Below are positions 44,470 to 54,602 of a stretch of DNA of 64,000 bases, in pieces. This DNA is from Nymphalis io (Eukaryota; Arthropoda; Insecta; Lepidoptera; Nymphalidae). Position numbers and translations under genes: made by a program. The notes beneath the pieces were generated by a model. The model did not search any database. It was not told the DNA's origin and saw only the letters and a list, made by a program, of their open reading frames with translations. How positions within the stretch are numbered: position 1 is the stretch's first letter; every line of letters starts with the position of its first letter. Location: assembly GCF_905147045.1 (NCBI RefSeq), contig NC_065897.1, forward strand, positions 1,131,001-1,195,000, written 5' to 3'.

Positions 44470-44572
44470 AAAGAGAAATTAAGAAGAGTAACTATTAAGT
44501 TTCTTGCCGGTCCTTCTATATTTTTACGATTCATAAGTGCTTATAAGGACCTACTTTATCCTCCATCTTTTA
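44470..44572 (+). mobile_element. Repeat family D, body fragment
   Basis: AAAAAGAGAAATTAAGAAGA, GTAACTATTAAGTTTCTTGC, CGGTCCTTCTA, ACGATTCATAAGTGCTTATA, AGGACCTACTTTAT. This fits the family D order; the central part is deleted. Confidence 0.55.
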
Positions 44573-44789
44573 ATTAGTCCCAATGTACCAAATTGTTGTG
44601 TTTGACATTTAAAGTTAACTATTATAATGCAATAATATTAAAAATAGTGTTATATATGTATATACTTATTATGTAAATAAGATCAACTATCTAGATTATA
44701 TAATGATTCTGTTATTTCAATTGGAGTTAATAAAATGTCTGTAAAAATGTGTGATTTGTAAGATAAGATGTTATGTTATGATGTTAGAC

Positions 44790-45256
44790 GAAAGTCTTCA
44801 ACCAATGCGTCTTACCTGCTATGACATACGGTGCCGAAACGTGGACACTAACTGTGGGGCTAGTCCACAAATTCAAAGTCGCTCAGCGTGCTATGGAGCG
44901 AGCTATGCTCGGAATATCTTTGAAGGATAAGATCAGAAATGAGATTATCGGAAAAGAAGCGGAGTCACCGACATAGCTTGCAAAATTAGCAGGCTGAAGT
45001 GGCAGTGGGCTGGTCACGAATGTCGTAGGACCGATGGCCGTTGGAGCAGACGAGTCCTAGAGTGGAGACCGCGAATCGGCAAGCGCAGCGTAGGGCGCCC
45101 TCCAGCCAGGTGGACCGACGACCTTAAAAAGGGGGCGGGCACCATTGGATGCGGAAGGCGGAGGACAGAGAGCTTTGGCGCACCTTGGGAGAGGCCTATG
45201 TTCAGCAGTGGACAACGATTGGCTGTTGATTGATTGATTGATTGATTGATTGATGT
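44790..45256 (+). pseudogene. RTE-type LINE 3' end, frameshifted, with (TTGA)n tail
   Basis: 5'-truncated RTE-clade reverse transcriptase. Phase 1 reads VFNQCVLPAMTYGAETWTL and AQRAMERAMLGISL. Phase 2 reads LKWQWAGHECRRTDGRWSRR and VGRPPARWTDDLKKGAG. Phase 3 reads WMRKAEDRELWRTLGEAYVQ and QWTTIGC up to a TGA at 45227-45229. Two phase changes (about 44950 and 45150) break the frame. The conserved TYGAETW and RWTDDL motifs fix the family. Directly after the stop come TTGA units to 45255, typical of RTE tails. The catalytic core and endonuclease are absent, so it cannot be functional. Confidence 0.93.
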
Positions 45257-46024
45257 TATTACACATGATACAAAGAAAGCAATAACTCGATAACTCGCAC
45301 GGTATATAATGTTTGTTTTTCAATTAAAATAAAATACATCAAAATGACGTTAATTTGAAGCGACTAAAAACTATTTCTAATATAACAATATTATAATCAC
45401 TCCATACAAAAACTAAAGAGGCGCCATGTCAAATAAAATATTTTGACATTTCTTTTTATATTTGTACTTTTTAAATTCAAATAGAGAACAAAAAAATTGC
45501 ATGAACCTACATCACACATAGAGATATATTTGGAATTACATGGTTCTATGTGATAAAATACTAAGTTGCATATGTAGATAACTTTCTGCCTGTGACAACC
45601 CTACCGAACTAATTAAACAGCGAGGTTCGATGGCGTGTGCCTCTAAATTATTGCGACAATGCATCAATTAACTTTAAAGTGCCCTATAAAATACACCTCG
45701 TAAACATTGTGTACTGAAACTTCCGTGAATTAAACATAGTATGGATCGTGTAGTGAATTATAATAGTGTCGTGTTGTCTAATTAAAGTAAAAATAACTGT
45801 AATTATAAAATATATGACAATTAATTAATATTAAGTTGTGACAATTAAAAATGAATCTTGAGAGCTCAGGTTTTAATATCATTTTGGAATGACGCTCTTG
45901 ACCTCATAGATCTCAAGGTCTTGCTCAAATCTTAGCAGGTCAAAAGAGTTACTGATATTTTCCATAAAGAAATTCAGAGTTGCAACGCAACACTAAGAAG
46001 TTAGCTATGTAAAACTTGTACTAC
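45257..46024. other. AT-rich DNA, no gene seen
   Basis: Unique-looking; nothing recognisable. Confidence 0.5.
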
Positions 46025-46228
46025 AGTTCTGTGCCTCTAAAAGTATGGCCTTAGCGATAGTCCTGCGGTTGATTTGTTTACGGACAGCAGTTCGACGAAT
46101 TGCTGTCCAATCAGATTACTAGAGTTAGGAAATAGAAAGCGTATCTCTGTTTGTGAACGTATTTGTGCATTGTGGGACAATTGTCTAGTCCTTGAGATTT
46201 GACACCGTGGTCGAAAATCAGACCTCAT
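46025..46228 (+). mobile_element. SINE family B, 5'-truncated body and end
   Basis: GTGCCTCTAAAAGTATGGCC, GCGATAGTCCTGCGGTTGAT, CCAATCAGATTACTAGAGTT, GGAAATAGAAAGCGTATCTC, TGTTTGTGAACGTATTTGTG, GTCCTTGAGATTTGACACCG, TGGTCGAAAATCAGACC. It follows the family B order from CCGTGCCTCGGAAAG to the GGCCGAAATCGG-like end, with substitutions and a small insertion. Confidence 0.7.
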
Positions 46229-46267
46229 ATATACATCACACTACTAGGTTAAGATCTTTTCTCCTTT

Positions 46268-46328
46268 AGTTCAGGCGCTGGACCAACGACTTTACGTGCT
46301 TTCCGAGGCACAGGAGTGGTTACACTTA
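46268..46328 (-). mobile_element. SINE family B, short fragment
   Basis: GGCGCTGGACCAACGACTTT, ACGTGCTTTCCGAGGCACAG, GAGTGGTTACACTT is the reverse complement of the family B middle (GTGTAACCACTCCTGTGCCT, CGGAAAGCACGTAAAGTCGT). It lies 40 bases from an oppositely oriented family B piece. Confidence 0.7.
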
Positions 46329-46579
46329 AAAAAAATTCAATATTTTTTAGAAGAGTAGTATTGTGGTTCAACAATATTATTGATTATTTCGTTAAGTGTA
46401 AGCTAAGTAGTAAATAGACAATTCTACTAGAATTAAAGAACGCAAATATTTAAAAACAAAATTAATTGTCTATCAAAAACCGTTCGATGGCTCAAGAACT
46501 ATAACGTAATTAATATATAACGTAAATAAGTATGTCAGTTTCTATAAACATATTTACAAATAGCTACAATCAAATATTT

Positions 46580-47187
46580 CCGTGCAGTGACGGAGAAAGA
46601 ATACATTTCACTGCCCCTCTCTTTCCCATGGGTGTCGTAAGAGGCGACTAAGGGATATCTGAGCGACCATCTGCTCATCTGGTGGTAGGATGCTAACATC
46701 CGCCTGGCTTGTTACCACCGTACGCATGGTGAAAAACTCGTGAAGTGGCTTGCAGCCGCGTTTCGAGGTCAGCCAGCGTACAGCCAGTGCCCGAGCGAGT
46801 ATTGCCGCGATGGGTGTTGGTCCAGTGGAGACGGCTGTTGAACCAATGCCGGGGGAAACTGTATTGACCTGCCGGACAGGGAGACCCGAAGAAACGGCTG
46901 TTCCGCTGGCCGCCCGTGGCATAGTACAGGGGCCCGAGCGTGCCTAACCAGCTCTCGAGGCTGCCCCACCAGGCCACGCATAATCTCGGGGTGGACCGTC
47001 GTGCCGGTTGGTGACCGGAAGGTGGGGTCCCGGCGGCCAGTTCCGGGGGGGTTCGGGGGCCCTTCCGTCCGGCGGATCAGTATATTTTCCTTTTTGGCAA
47101 ACATTTGGGAAAACACGCCTCCATACTTTGCCCATCCCTATCGTGGCAATACGTCGCTCGCCTCACGTCTCTTTTCCTAATTTCCAA
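46580..47187 (+). promoter_or_regulatory. LINE 5' leader (untranslated, probable internal promoter region)
   Basis: About 600 GC-rich bases before the first in-frame ATG. In the ORF2 phase the frame is open from 46984 (TAA at 46981), but there is no ATG before 47188. Short frames in other phases (for example 46750-46947) show no nucleic-acid-binding motif. LINEs of this type generally carry an internal promoter here, but no specific element can be identified. Confidence 0.55.
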
Positions 47188-50127
47188 ATGGTAGCGCAAA
47201 TAAGAAATAACGGTCGTTCAGCGGTGCACACCCCCACCATACCCACGCTGTTTGAGGTCGAGTTCTCTAACATCCGAGGACTCCATGCTAACCTCAACGC
47301 TGTCCACCACCATCTCGAGACAGCACGGCCAGCAATGTTGTTTCTCACGGAGACGCAAATACTCCGCCCTGCCGACACCAGCTACCTTAACTATCCCGGC
47401 TACATGCTGGAAGAATCTTTTAAAGCGAAAGCCGGAGTATGCTTGTTCGTCAGGGCGGATGTTTGTTGTCACCGATTGCGCTGCTTGGAGGACCCCTCCT
47501 TCTCCATGTTGGTGGTACGTGTGGACCTGGTTCGTCAGAGTCGAGTCTACGTGTGCCTCTACAGATCCCACAATGGTGACTTGGAGACAAGCCGATTATT
47601 CGACCATCTTAGTCGGGTGGCAGATGCTGCGCAAGAGCAGTTTCCTAACGTGGAATTGGTGTTTTTGGGGGATTTTAATGCTCACCATGAATCATGGTTG
47701 AAATCCCTCAAAACTGACCATGCTGGAAGAACTGCTCATGCTTTTGCTCTCACACACGACTTGACCCAACTGGTTGATCAGCCCACCAGGATCCCGGACA
47801 TTGATGGGCAAGCGCCTTCTCTACTGGATCTTCTGCTGACTTCTCACCCGGTGGAATATCAGGTTGTGGTTCAGGCTCCACTTGGTTCTTCGGATCACGG
47901 CCTTATATCTACCAAAGTGCCACAGGCCAAGCTGCCGCCATCAGCGGTATGCAAACGTCGCGTTTGGCACTATAAGTCGGCAGATTGGGACGGTATGCGC
48001 GATTACTATGCGTCAGTCCCTTGGAAGGAACGTTGCTTCAGTGGGAATGACCCGACAGCTAGTGCCGCTGCTGTTGCTGATGAGATCATGTTAGGAATGG
48101 AATACTACATTCCTAGCTCAGATCTCATCAATAGGGGTACGCGTAACCGTTGGTTCACGCGTGAATGTGCCGACGCTGTATCATCTAAGCAGGCGGCATA
48201 TCGCGCGTGGATCAACGGCTGCATTAGCGGGGCATCTAACATTGACTCACTGAAAGCAAACTACAATAAAAATTCCAAGTCCTGTAGGAAGGCATACACG
48301 AGAGCAGATGCACAGCGCATTGTACAGATTGGTCATGACCTTATTTCGCATCCTAGGGGCTCCCGTAGCTTCTGGCGTCTGACCAAGTCTGTGCAAAACT
48401 ATTTCTGCCAACCTTCGCTGCCACCGCTCAGAAATCCGGACGGATCGCTAGCTCACAGTCCGCAGGAGAAAGCCGACCTCCTGGCTAAACTCTTTGCCGA
48501 CAACTCTGTGATCGATGATTGTAGTGCGCAGCCACCAACAATACCTTCATGTGGCCACACGATGCCTGACATCAAAATCAGGCAACGTGATGTGCGTGCG
48601 GAGCTGCAATCACTCGATATACGGAAAGCTAGCGGTCCCGATGGAATACCAGCCATTGTGCTGAAGAAGTGCGCAGCGGAGCTGTCTCCTGTGTTAACGC
48701 GCCTGTTCCAACTTTCTCTCTCTTCGGGATGTGTGCCGGAGGCTTGGAGAAGAGCTAATGTGCAAGCGGTTCCCAAAAAAGGGGATCGGTCTGACCCGGC
48801 AAATTATCGGCCAATAGCTATCACCTCAGTACTTTGTAAGGTGATGGAACGGATTTTAAACAACCAACTGATCCATTACCTAGAAGATCACTGTCTAATT
48901 AATGATCGTCAGTACGGGTTTCGACCAAAACGGTCCACAGGTGATCTTCTAGCGTACGTAACGCACCTCTGGGGTGAAGCTATCGACAAGCATGGAGAAT
49001 CGTTGGCTGTCAGCCTCGATATCTCCAAGGCTTTCGACAGGGTCTGGCACAGAAGTCTTCTCTCCAAGCTACCGGCATATGGTCTGCCTGCTCAGCTATG
49101 CACCTGGATTGCCAGCTTCCTACACAAGCGTAGCCTTCGTGTTTTAGTAGATGGTTGCGCTTCACAATTCTATGTAGTGAATGCTGGGGTCCCCCAGGGA
49201 TCTGTGCTATCTCCCACACTCTTTCTTTTGCATATCAATGATATGCTCTCTCTTGGGAACATACATTGCTATGCAGATGATAGTACAGTGCATGGTGGAT
49301 ACCACGGACGCGCAGTGGCTGGGCGGGCGGAAACTGAGGAGAGGCGGGAGAATCTTGTCATTGAACTCGATAGGACATTAGAGCTCATCGCTAAATGGGG
49401 TTCTGATAATCTTGTTGAGTTTAATGCCAAGAAAACACAGGTGTGCGCTCTCACAGCGAAAAAGTCACCATTTTACCCTCATCCCTCCCTCTGTGGCACA
49501 CCGCTGATGATACAAAGCAAAATCGCCATGCTGGGGATGGACGTTCGCTGCGACCTTAGTCCAAGGGATTACATCGAGGCTATTATAAAAACAGCTTCAC
49601 GAAAACTCGGAGTTCTGAACAAGGTGCGGCGTTTTTTCACGCCACAACAACTGTGCCTGTTATACAGAACACAGGTACGGTCTTGCGTTGAATATTGCTC
49701 GCACCTTTGGGATGGCTCCGCTAAGTACCTAATGGAGGCCTTGGACCGTTTGCAGCGACGTGCAGTACGCATTATTGGCGACGTAAAGGTCACAAACACC
49801 CTTGAACCTTTACAATTGCGTCGCGAGATAGCAGCACTGAGCGCTTTCTATCGTCTGTATCACGGCGAGTGCTCTGAGGAATTATTCTCTCTAATTCCTG
49901 CTTCCCCCTTCCTTCTTAAGTCCACGCGAGCTGGTTCTCGATGTCACCGCCTAACTGTGACATCAATTCCATCGCGCACAAAGAAATTTGGCAACTCCTT
50001 TCTTTGCCGCACTACCAAAGAATGGAATTCCTTACCAGCTCACGTGTTCCCCTCCTCTTACAACCCGGGTTCCTTCAAACGAGGCGTGAAGAGGCATCTT
50101 GCGGGCCGGCATGGCGGGGACGGCTAG
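47188..50127 (+). CDS. LINE endonuclease-reverse transcriptase, intact 979 residues
   Basis: It nicks target DNA and copies element RNA into the nick (target-primed reverse transcription). The start is taken at the first ATG (MVAQIRNN); the frame is open further upstream without an ATG. Residues counted from that Met: APE-type endonuclease about 24-240, with SNIRGLHANL at 27-36, TET at 54-56, GDFNAHH at 161-167 and SSDH at 234-237. Reverse transcriptase about 480-740, with SGPDGIPA at 482-489, NYRPIAITS at 539-547, LDISKAFDRVWH at 610-621 (catalytic Asp 611), AGVPQGSVLSP at 666-676 and YADD at 695-698. A C-terminal region has RSCVEYCSHLWDG at 831-843 and SFKRGVKRHLAGRHG near the end. No stop codon or frameshift interrupts it and all visible catalytic residues are present, so it could be recent or active. 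Confidence 0.93.
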   Translation: MVAQIRNNGRSAVHTPTIPTLFEVEFSNIRGLHANLNAVHHHLETARPAMLFLTETQILRPADTSYLNYPGYMLEESFKAKAGVCLFVRADVCCHRLRCLEDPSFSMLVVRVDLVRQSRVYVCLYRSHNGDLETSRLFDHLSRVADAAQEQFPNVELVFLGDFNAHHESWLKSLKTDHAGRTAHAFALTHDLTQLVDQPTRIPDIDGQAPSLLDLLLTSHPVEYQVVVQAPLGSSDHGLISTKVPQAKLPPSAVCKRRVWHYKSADWDGMRDYYASVPWKERCFSGNDPTASAAAVADEIMLGMEYYIPSSDLINRGTRNRWFTRECADAVSSKQAAYRAWINGCISGASNIDSLKANYNKNSKSCRKAYTRADAQRIVQIGHDLISHPRGSRSFWRLTKSVQNYFCQPSLPPLRNPDGSLAHSPQEKADLLAKLFADNSVIDDCSAQPPTIPSCGHTMPDIKIRQRDVRAELQSLDIRKASGPDGIPAIVLKKCAAELSPVLTRLFQLSLSSGCVPEAWRRANVQAVPKKGDRSDPANYRPIAITSVLCKVMERILNNQLIHYLEDHCLINDRQYGFRPKRSTGDLLAYVTHLWGEAIDKHGESLAVSLDISKAFDRVWHRSLLSKLPAYGLPAQLCTWIASFLHKRSLRVLVDGCASQFYVVNAGVPQGSVLSPTLFLLHINDMLSLGNIHCYADDSTVHGGYHGRAVAGRAETEERRENLVIELDRTLELIAKWGSDNLVEFNAKKTQVCALTAKKSPFYPHPSLCGTPLMIQSKIAMLGMDVRCDLSPRDYIEAIIKTASRKLGVLNKVRRFFTPQQLCLLYRTQVRSCVEYCSHLWDGSAKYLMEALDRLQRRAVRIIGDVKVTNTLEPLQLRREIAALSAFYRLYHGECSEELFSLIPASPFLLKSTRAGSRCHRLTVTSIPSRTKKFGNSFLCRTTKEWNSLPAHVFPSSYNPGSFKRGVKRHLAGRHGGDG

Positions 50128-50179
50128 TACAGAACATTCTTCCCGACTGTACTGGCCGTCGTCGCGTTTGGACTCTACT

Positions 50180-50198
50180 ACCACTTACCATCAGGTGG
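50180..50198 (+). promoter_or_regulatory. LINE 3' stem-loop motif shared with PA repeats
   Basis: ACCACTTACCATCAGGTGG. Inside it, CCACTT and AGGTGG can pair (one G-T wobble) around the loop ACCATC. The same 19 bases occur in full-length PA repeats at the same place near their poly(A) tails (for example in 55253-55543 and, reversed, in 4434-4731), and a variant occurs in the LINE tail at 30618. A second small hairpin (TGCC...GGCA) sits between this motif and the tail. The inferred role is recognition by the reverse transcriptase. Confidence 0.6.
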
Positions 50199-50249
50199 AG
50201 TGGAGTCATTTGCCATCCCGGGGCATATAAAAAAAAAAAAAAAAAATTT

Positions 50250-50467
50250 GTATAAAACACAAAACACCGCATCACATACGAAGATATCAATCCAAGTAAC
50301 AAAAACCAGGCACAGATCTTCTCGTCAATATTCGTACAACTTATTACATTACATCGTTATAGTGATGTGCTTAACAACTATCGATAATGTTTTGTAATGT
50401 TAGTGTTATAAAATGTATCTCGATATTATTTTTTTTAGATGTTTTTTATACTTACATTTTACTTGGT
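50250..50467. other. AT-rich spacer after the LINE
   Basis: Unique AT-rich sequence; nothing seen. Confidence 0.5.
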
Positions 50468-50705
50468 TCAAGCCCGGATACCACTCAGATTTTACATATT
50501 CTACCACCAAACAGTAACACTTGGCATTGTTGTGTTACAGTTTGAAGGGTGAGTGAGCCAGTGTAACTACACAAGGGACATAGTTCTTAAGGATGATGGT
50601 GCATTGACGTTAGGAATTGTTCTTATTTCTTGCAGCGCTGTCTAAGGTCGATGATTGATCACTTACAATCAGTTGGTAAATTTGTTTGGTCCGCCTACAT
50701 ATAAA
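50468..50705 (+). mobile_element. PA repeat, diverged copy
   Basis: Plus sense: CCGGATACCACTCAGATTTT, ACATATTCTACCACCAAACA, CACTTGGCATTGTTGTGTTA, GTTTGAAGGGTGAGTGAGCC, ACACAAGGGACATAGTTCTT, GATGGTGCATTGACGTTAGG, then a decayed 3' end (ATCACTTACAATCAGTTGGT, TTTGGTCCGCCTACATATAA). The stem-loop motif is decayed. Confidence 0.75.
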
Positions 50706-52084
50706 GTAAAATTTATTTAAAAACGTTTTTTTTTTCATATAGTTGTCATGATTATTGTTAATCTGTTACTATTTAGTTCTGGGGCATGCGACGAAAAGGC
50801 CTGATGGATTCTAAGACGTCTTTTACATCATACATAATACTGTAAAACATTGCTGAAAAAATCTTAATCGACTTATTTTTACAAATGCCATTAGAAGTCA
50901 TTCGAGAAAATTTAAATAGTGGAACTACAGACACAAGAGACATACGATTTTCGTTTACAAGGTCGGTCCCTTATATCCTACTTATAACATAAAAAAAAGA
51001 TTTTACTGTTTATAATATTATTGAAATTAAGCATATATTTTTATCGATACGAAAAGCATACATTCCTTATCGCACTAGAACACGCCATAGGAGCATGCAT
51101 AACTCTTCTCAACCACGCACTCCATCTTTTCGTCTCGCCCGAAATGTAAAGACATACGTGGAAATTTGTCTTCCGCGTCGTTAGAGCGAATAATGTTGCC
51201 AACTATTTATTTTATGGTTCACATTTTAGAATACACACAAATACAAAAAGAGGTTTTATATTTAATTTTAAGAAATACAAACTATTTAATTCATGAAACA
51301 CGTATGTAATGTAATGTATATGTACATTTAACTATGCAATTAGATTTCGACCTAGATAGGATAATTTCTTAACACTTCAAGAGGCAGTACACAATAGCTA
51401 AGTAATTGTTACGACGTCTAAAGGCATTAACTGCAACAGAAAGTGTTAAATGTAATATTAATGTATGAAAGATGACTACTGTTCGTCAGGTGGACTATCA
51501 ATGTGACTGCTTAATCTTAAAGTATATAAGATCATATAATGAGAAAACGCTGGGAGCATTTAAAAATACACTTTATATGTCAGCTGCATTAGCTTAATCA
51601 AAGTTACAAAATGTTTTTCATTTGGTAAATTATTTTAACGTTTCAACGCTCACAGAGACGCGCTTATTTGAACAAAAAGGTTCTTTCGCACTAACCATAT
51701 AACACCTTCAAAAAGTTTTTATTATATTGCCCGGACAGTGCGGATGAGCCGCAGAACATTAATCCGTGTTAAATGATCTGATGCCGAAGTCCCAAGCTAG
51801 TATTAGTGGGCTTACTGTAAACTACTTTTACGTACATCGTAAAATCTGGTCAGAGTACACGATACGTCATTTGGTCTATTAGATTTTTGTATGTGTGGGT
51901 AACAATAGTAAAAGTCGTTTATTTTTTTTATATCTTAAAAAATACGTTACGTTTAAAATGTTTGCTTGAAGTTACTTTAAAAAAAAAACATTAATCGATT
52001 AATTTTAGGTTCAAATATAAGTGACACGATAATGAACAGACCGAACGAATACAATGAGACCGTCCAAGTAATTATTATTATATA
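50706..52084. other. Mostly unique DNA, no gene seen
   Basis: About 1.4 kb. Slightly GC-richer patches at 51070-51190 and 51725-51800 have no recognised feature. Confidence 0.5.
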
Positions 52085-52208
52085 TTTTTGAAAACTAAGA
52101 TGCTATGTCCCTCTTGCCTATAGTTTTACTGGCTCACTATTTTAAGCCGGAACACAACAATATTAATTATTGTCACTTGGTGGTAGAATATATGATGAGT
52201 TGGTGGTA
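52085..52208 (-). mobile_element. PA repeat, 5' half fragment
   Basis: Minus sense: GAAAACTAAGATGCTATGTC, CCTCTTGCCTATAGTTTTAC, GCCGGAACACAACAATATTA, GGTAGAATATATGATGAGTT, GGTGGTACC. The tail half is absent, and it is joined at 52208 to a family B head fragment. Confidence 0.7.
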
Positions 52209-52275
52209 CCCGGTGGACCTGAACCCAGACACGCAGGATCTGCGGCCTTGTAACATAGCCTACATCAGATGAGGC
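52209..52275 (-). mobile_element. SINE family B, head fragment
   Basis: GGTGGACCTGAACCCAGACA, CGCAGGATCTGCGGCCTTGT, AACATAGCC. This is the reverse of the family B tRNA-like head (GGCTAGATGTAAGGCCGCAG, then a CCTGGGTTC-like B-box region). The join to the PA fragment may be an insertion border or a recombination junction. Confidence 0.55.
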
Positions 52276-54147
52276 TATCCAAGATGAATTAAATACTTTA
52301 AAATTATTAACGTACTTGAAATAGAGAACAGTTATTATTTATTTCACATGTAGGATTACATCACTAGCACACATAAGTAAGGTCGAGGTACGAAAATCAC
52401 GTAAGTGGGAAGTGGCATCTGTTTATACATTCAGACCGCCCTTGCATATTTAAGAAGAGTGGACTCTGTGATTCGCTCTCTTGATTCCGCTCTGACTTGG
52501 CCGCTTTAGCTTTTAATTGCATAGAAAATTGCTAGCGTAAGAAATGTTTATAAGCTCATAGAGTACTGACATATTATATTTAAATGAGGTTTTTTTTTTC
52601 GAAATATACAAAGGACTTGAAATTTACATTTACTGCATTATTTGCATAATGTGTTTTAGTATTTATTATATTACAACACTGAAATACATTTTGTAAAAAA
52701 ATAGCTGTTACTACAATGGATGGTCCATTGTACGTAAGTATTTATAATATATTATAATTAGTATATATAGTTTAATTGTGAGTATTTGTTTTAAAATAAA
52801 GTAATTGACGCAATTCAAATTGTAATTAATAAGTATAAGATTCGTCACATTAAAATAACTAGGTATTTTCTAAAGTAGCAACACTATTTAATACTCAGTA
52901 CACTAATGAGTTTGTTTGAAGTGAAACTGTGAATGTACTTTGTGGTGTTGCCACGCTGAGAAGGCGAAATCTCATTTGTATGAAATTAGTTTTCGAAATA
53001 CGTCGTGATACTTTCAGTTATATTTCGTATGAGGCTTAGTATGAAAGCCGTCATATGAATATTCGTTCAAAGCTTCAGCTCCTTTTGACATAACTCAAAG
53101 AAACATTATTAACTTCTGTTTAATAAAAATATTTTAATATATTTTCATAATATTTATTATTATACCACCAGTTAAATATCTGCCGCAACAAAATCAGTTT
53201 CGTTAAATTTTCCTTCCACTTAATGTACTGTTTTATTTCGCAAATGCAGTGCATTGATTAAGTGAACATTTTCTATTTATAGGTTGCAATCGAGAAGTGG
53301 ATTTATATTATTAGCAACATTTGTTACTTAGCAATCATTTATATTAAAGTGTAGTAAAAAAAAACCCACGCTTACTTTTTAACTTTAAAGATGGATAACT
53401 TTTATTCAATCGATTATATCGCTTACTTTTGACTGTCTGTTAAAACGTCTCAAATCACTTTCAACGTAAAACTCATCGACTTAAATTGACTTGTGCAAAC
53501 GTAGTCTTAAGATAAATCTCTTCTTGATGTAAAACTCTATTGACGTGCTTTGCATTGGCATTGGTATGACTGACTCGTATGGCGTGATGGCAAACTGCTT
53601 GACGCTCTTTTATACTATCATACAAAATCTCCGCCGTTCTCTGTTCTATTTTAATTTATTTTACTTCATATATATTTCTTGCTGTTCTTTAAAATTCTTA
53701 CTCCTCTTATTAGAGTCTACATACACGTATTTTTTATTTATTTATATTTTTAATCGCTTCAAACAATAGTTACTATAAAGATGTATAGAGCGAGCATATC
53801 ATTAAAGCCAATAGAGATATAGTCTCGCGGTAGGCAGCGCAATTTCAATGTCAGATTCGTCCAATTATGGGCGGAGGTAATAATTTAGCATCAAGTGTCC
53901 AATTAAAACAATCCATTTGCGTCTCGCTATACCTGACCAATTTATATTTTCATATATAATCATTTAATGATATTAACACGTGTATAACTTATGATAGCTA
54001 TTAAAAATTAATTATTAAAATTTTCAACTGTTAGATAAAGGGGATTTATGTGTGAGAGATTTTTATTCGATTTAAGCAGGTTTTATCACGATGTTAGCCT
54101 TTCCCAATGAGATCGATTTGATTGTAACTAAAAATTAAACAAAATTT
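52276..54147. other. AT-rich DNA, no gene seen
   Basis: About 1.9 kb. The frame at 53545-53769 has no recognised domain. The patch 53800-53940 is GC-richer and repeat-free. Confidence 0.5.
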
Positions 54148-54216
54148 TGAACACTGGATTTGAACCCGCGATCTTCGTTTGAGATCGATGTATCTACTAG
54201 GTCATGCCAACTCTTA
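54148..54216 (-). mobile_element. tRNA-like SINE head fragment, unassigned
   Basis: Reading the minus strand: AAGAGTTGGCATGACCTAGT, AGATACATCGATCTCAAACG, AAGATCGCGGGTTCAAATCC. The A-box-like TGGCATGACCTAG and the B box GGTTCAAATCC are present. The sequence after the head does not match families A, B or C, so it may be a fourth SINE family or a decayed one. Confidence 0.5.
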
Positions 54217-54540
54217 GACAGTATCAGCTCGATAGGTTTAGACAAAATGCATTCGATATCTGTCGAACCGATTTATGGGTTCACTTTTCTTAGCGATTTC
54301 TATATAAAATCAAAATAGAGAACTTTCACGACGCTTCTCGTTCGAAGTGTGCTGTATACTATATTTAAGTACGTTCTTCATTTTACAAGATTAAATTAAA
54401 TTGAAGTAACATCAACGTCGTCATGTATATTATATTATTATTAATATATAAGAATTAAATCAGTTGTTATTTATTCTGAAAGTTAAATAACAACGGTATG
54501 CTATTTAATACGATTAAATAATTATTTATAATGCACGAAG

Positions 54541-54602
54541 AGCTGAAATAGCTCAGTAGTTAGACCGCGTGAATCTTAACCGATAATTGCAGGTTCAAAC
54601 CA
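54541..54602 (+). mobile_element. SINE family A, head only
   Basis: AGCTGAAATAGCTCAGTAGT, TAGACCGCGTGAATCTTAAC, CGATAATTGCAGGTTCAAAC. Only the tRNA-derived head is present; the RTE-like half is missing, with unrelated AT-rich DNA directly after the B box. Confidence 0.7.

Larger units (their letters stand above)
46580..50246 (+). mobile_element. Near-complete non-LTR retrotransposon (CR1/Daphne/Jockey group)
   Basis: Autonomous LINE of about 3.67 kb. The 5' leader contains CCCATGGGTGTCGTAAGAGG, which I recognise from lepidopteran LINEs. One long ORF with endonuclease then reverse transcriptase follows, then a ~100-base 3' UTR with a stem-loop motif (50180-50198) and an 18-A tail (50229-50246). 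No separate ORF1 or zinc-knuckle protein is visible; the leader may be internally shortened or the lineage may need only one ORF. It is clearly GC-richer than the flanks. The 5' boundary is approximate; GCAGTGA (46584-46590) and TCACTGC (46608-46614) form an inverted pair there. No target-site duplication was found by eye. The clade name is an inference. Confidence 0.9.

Noticed and set aside
44766..45270. Target-site duplication GATGTTAT around the RTE copy
   Set aside because: The 8-bp match overlaps the low-complexity TTGA/TGAT tail and TTATG-rich flank, so it could easily be chance.
46608..47135. Several overlapping open frames on the minus strand and other phases
   Set aside because: They are shadows of the GC-rich LINE leader, without known motifs or an independent start context.
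47008..47187. Extension of the LINE ORF by 60 residues upstream of the first ATG
   Set aside because: The frame is open from 46984, but its nominal start here is TTG, not ATG. The translated stretch has no conserved motif, so the ATG at 47188 is preferred.
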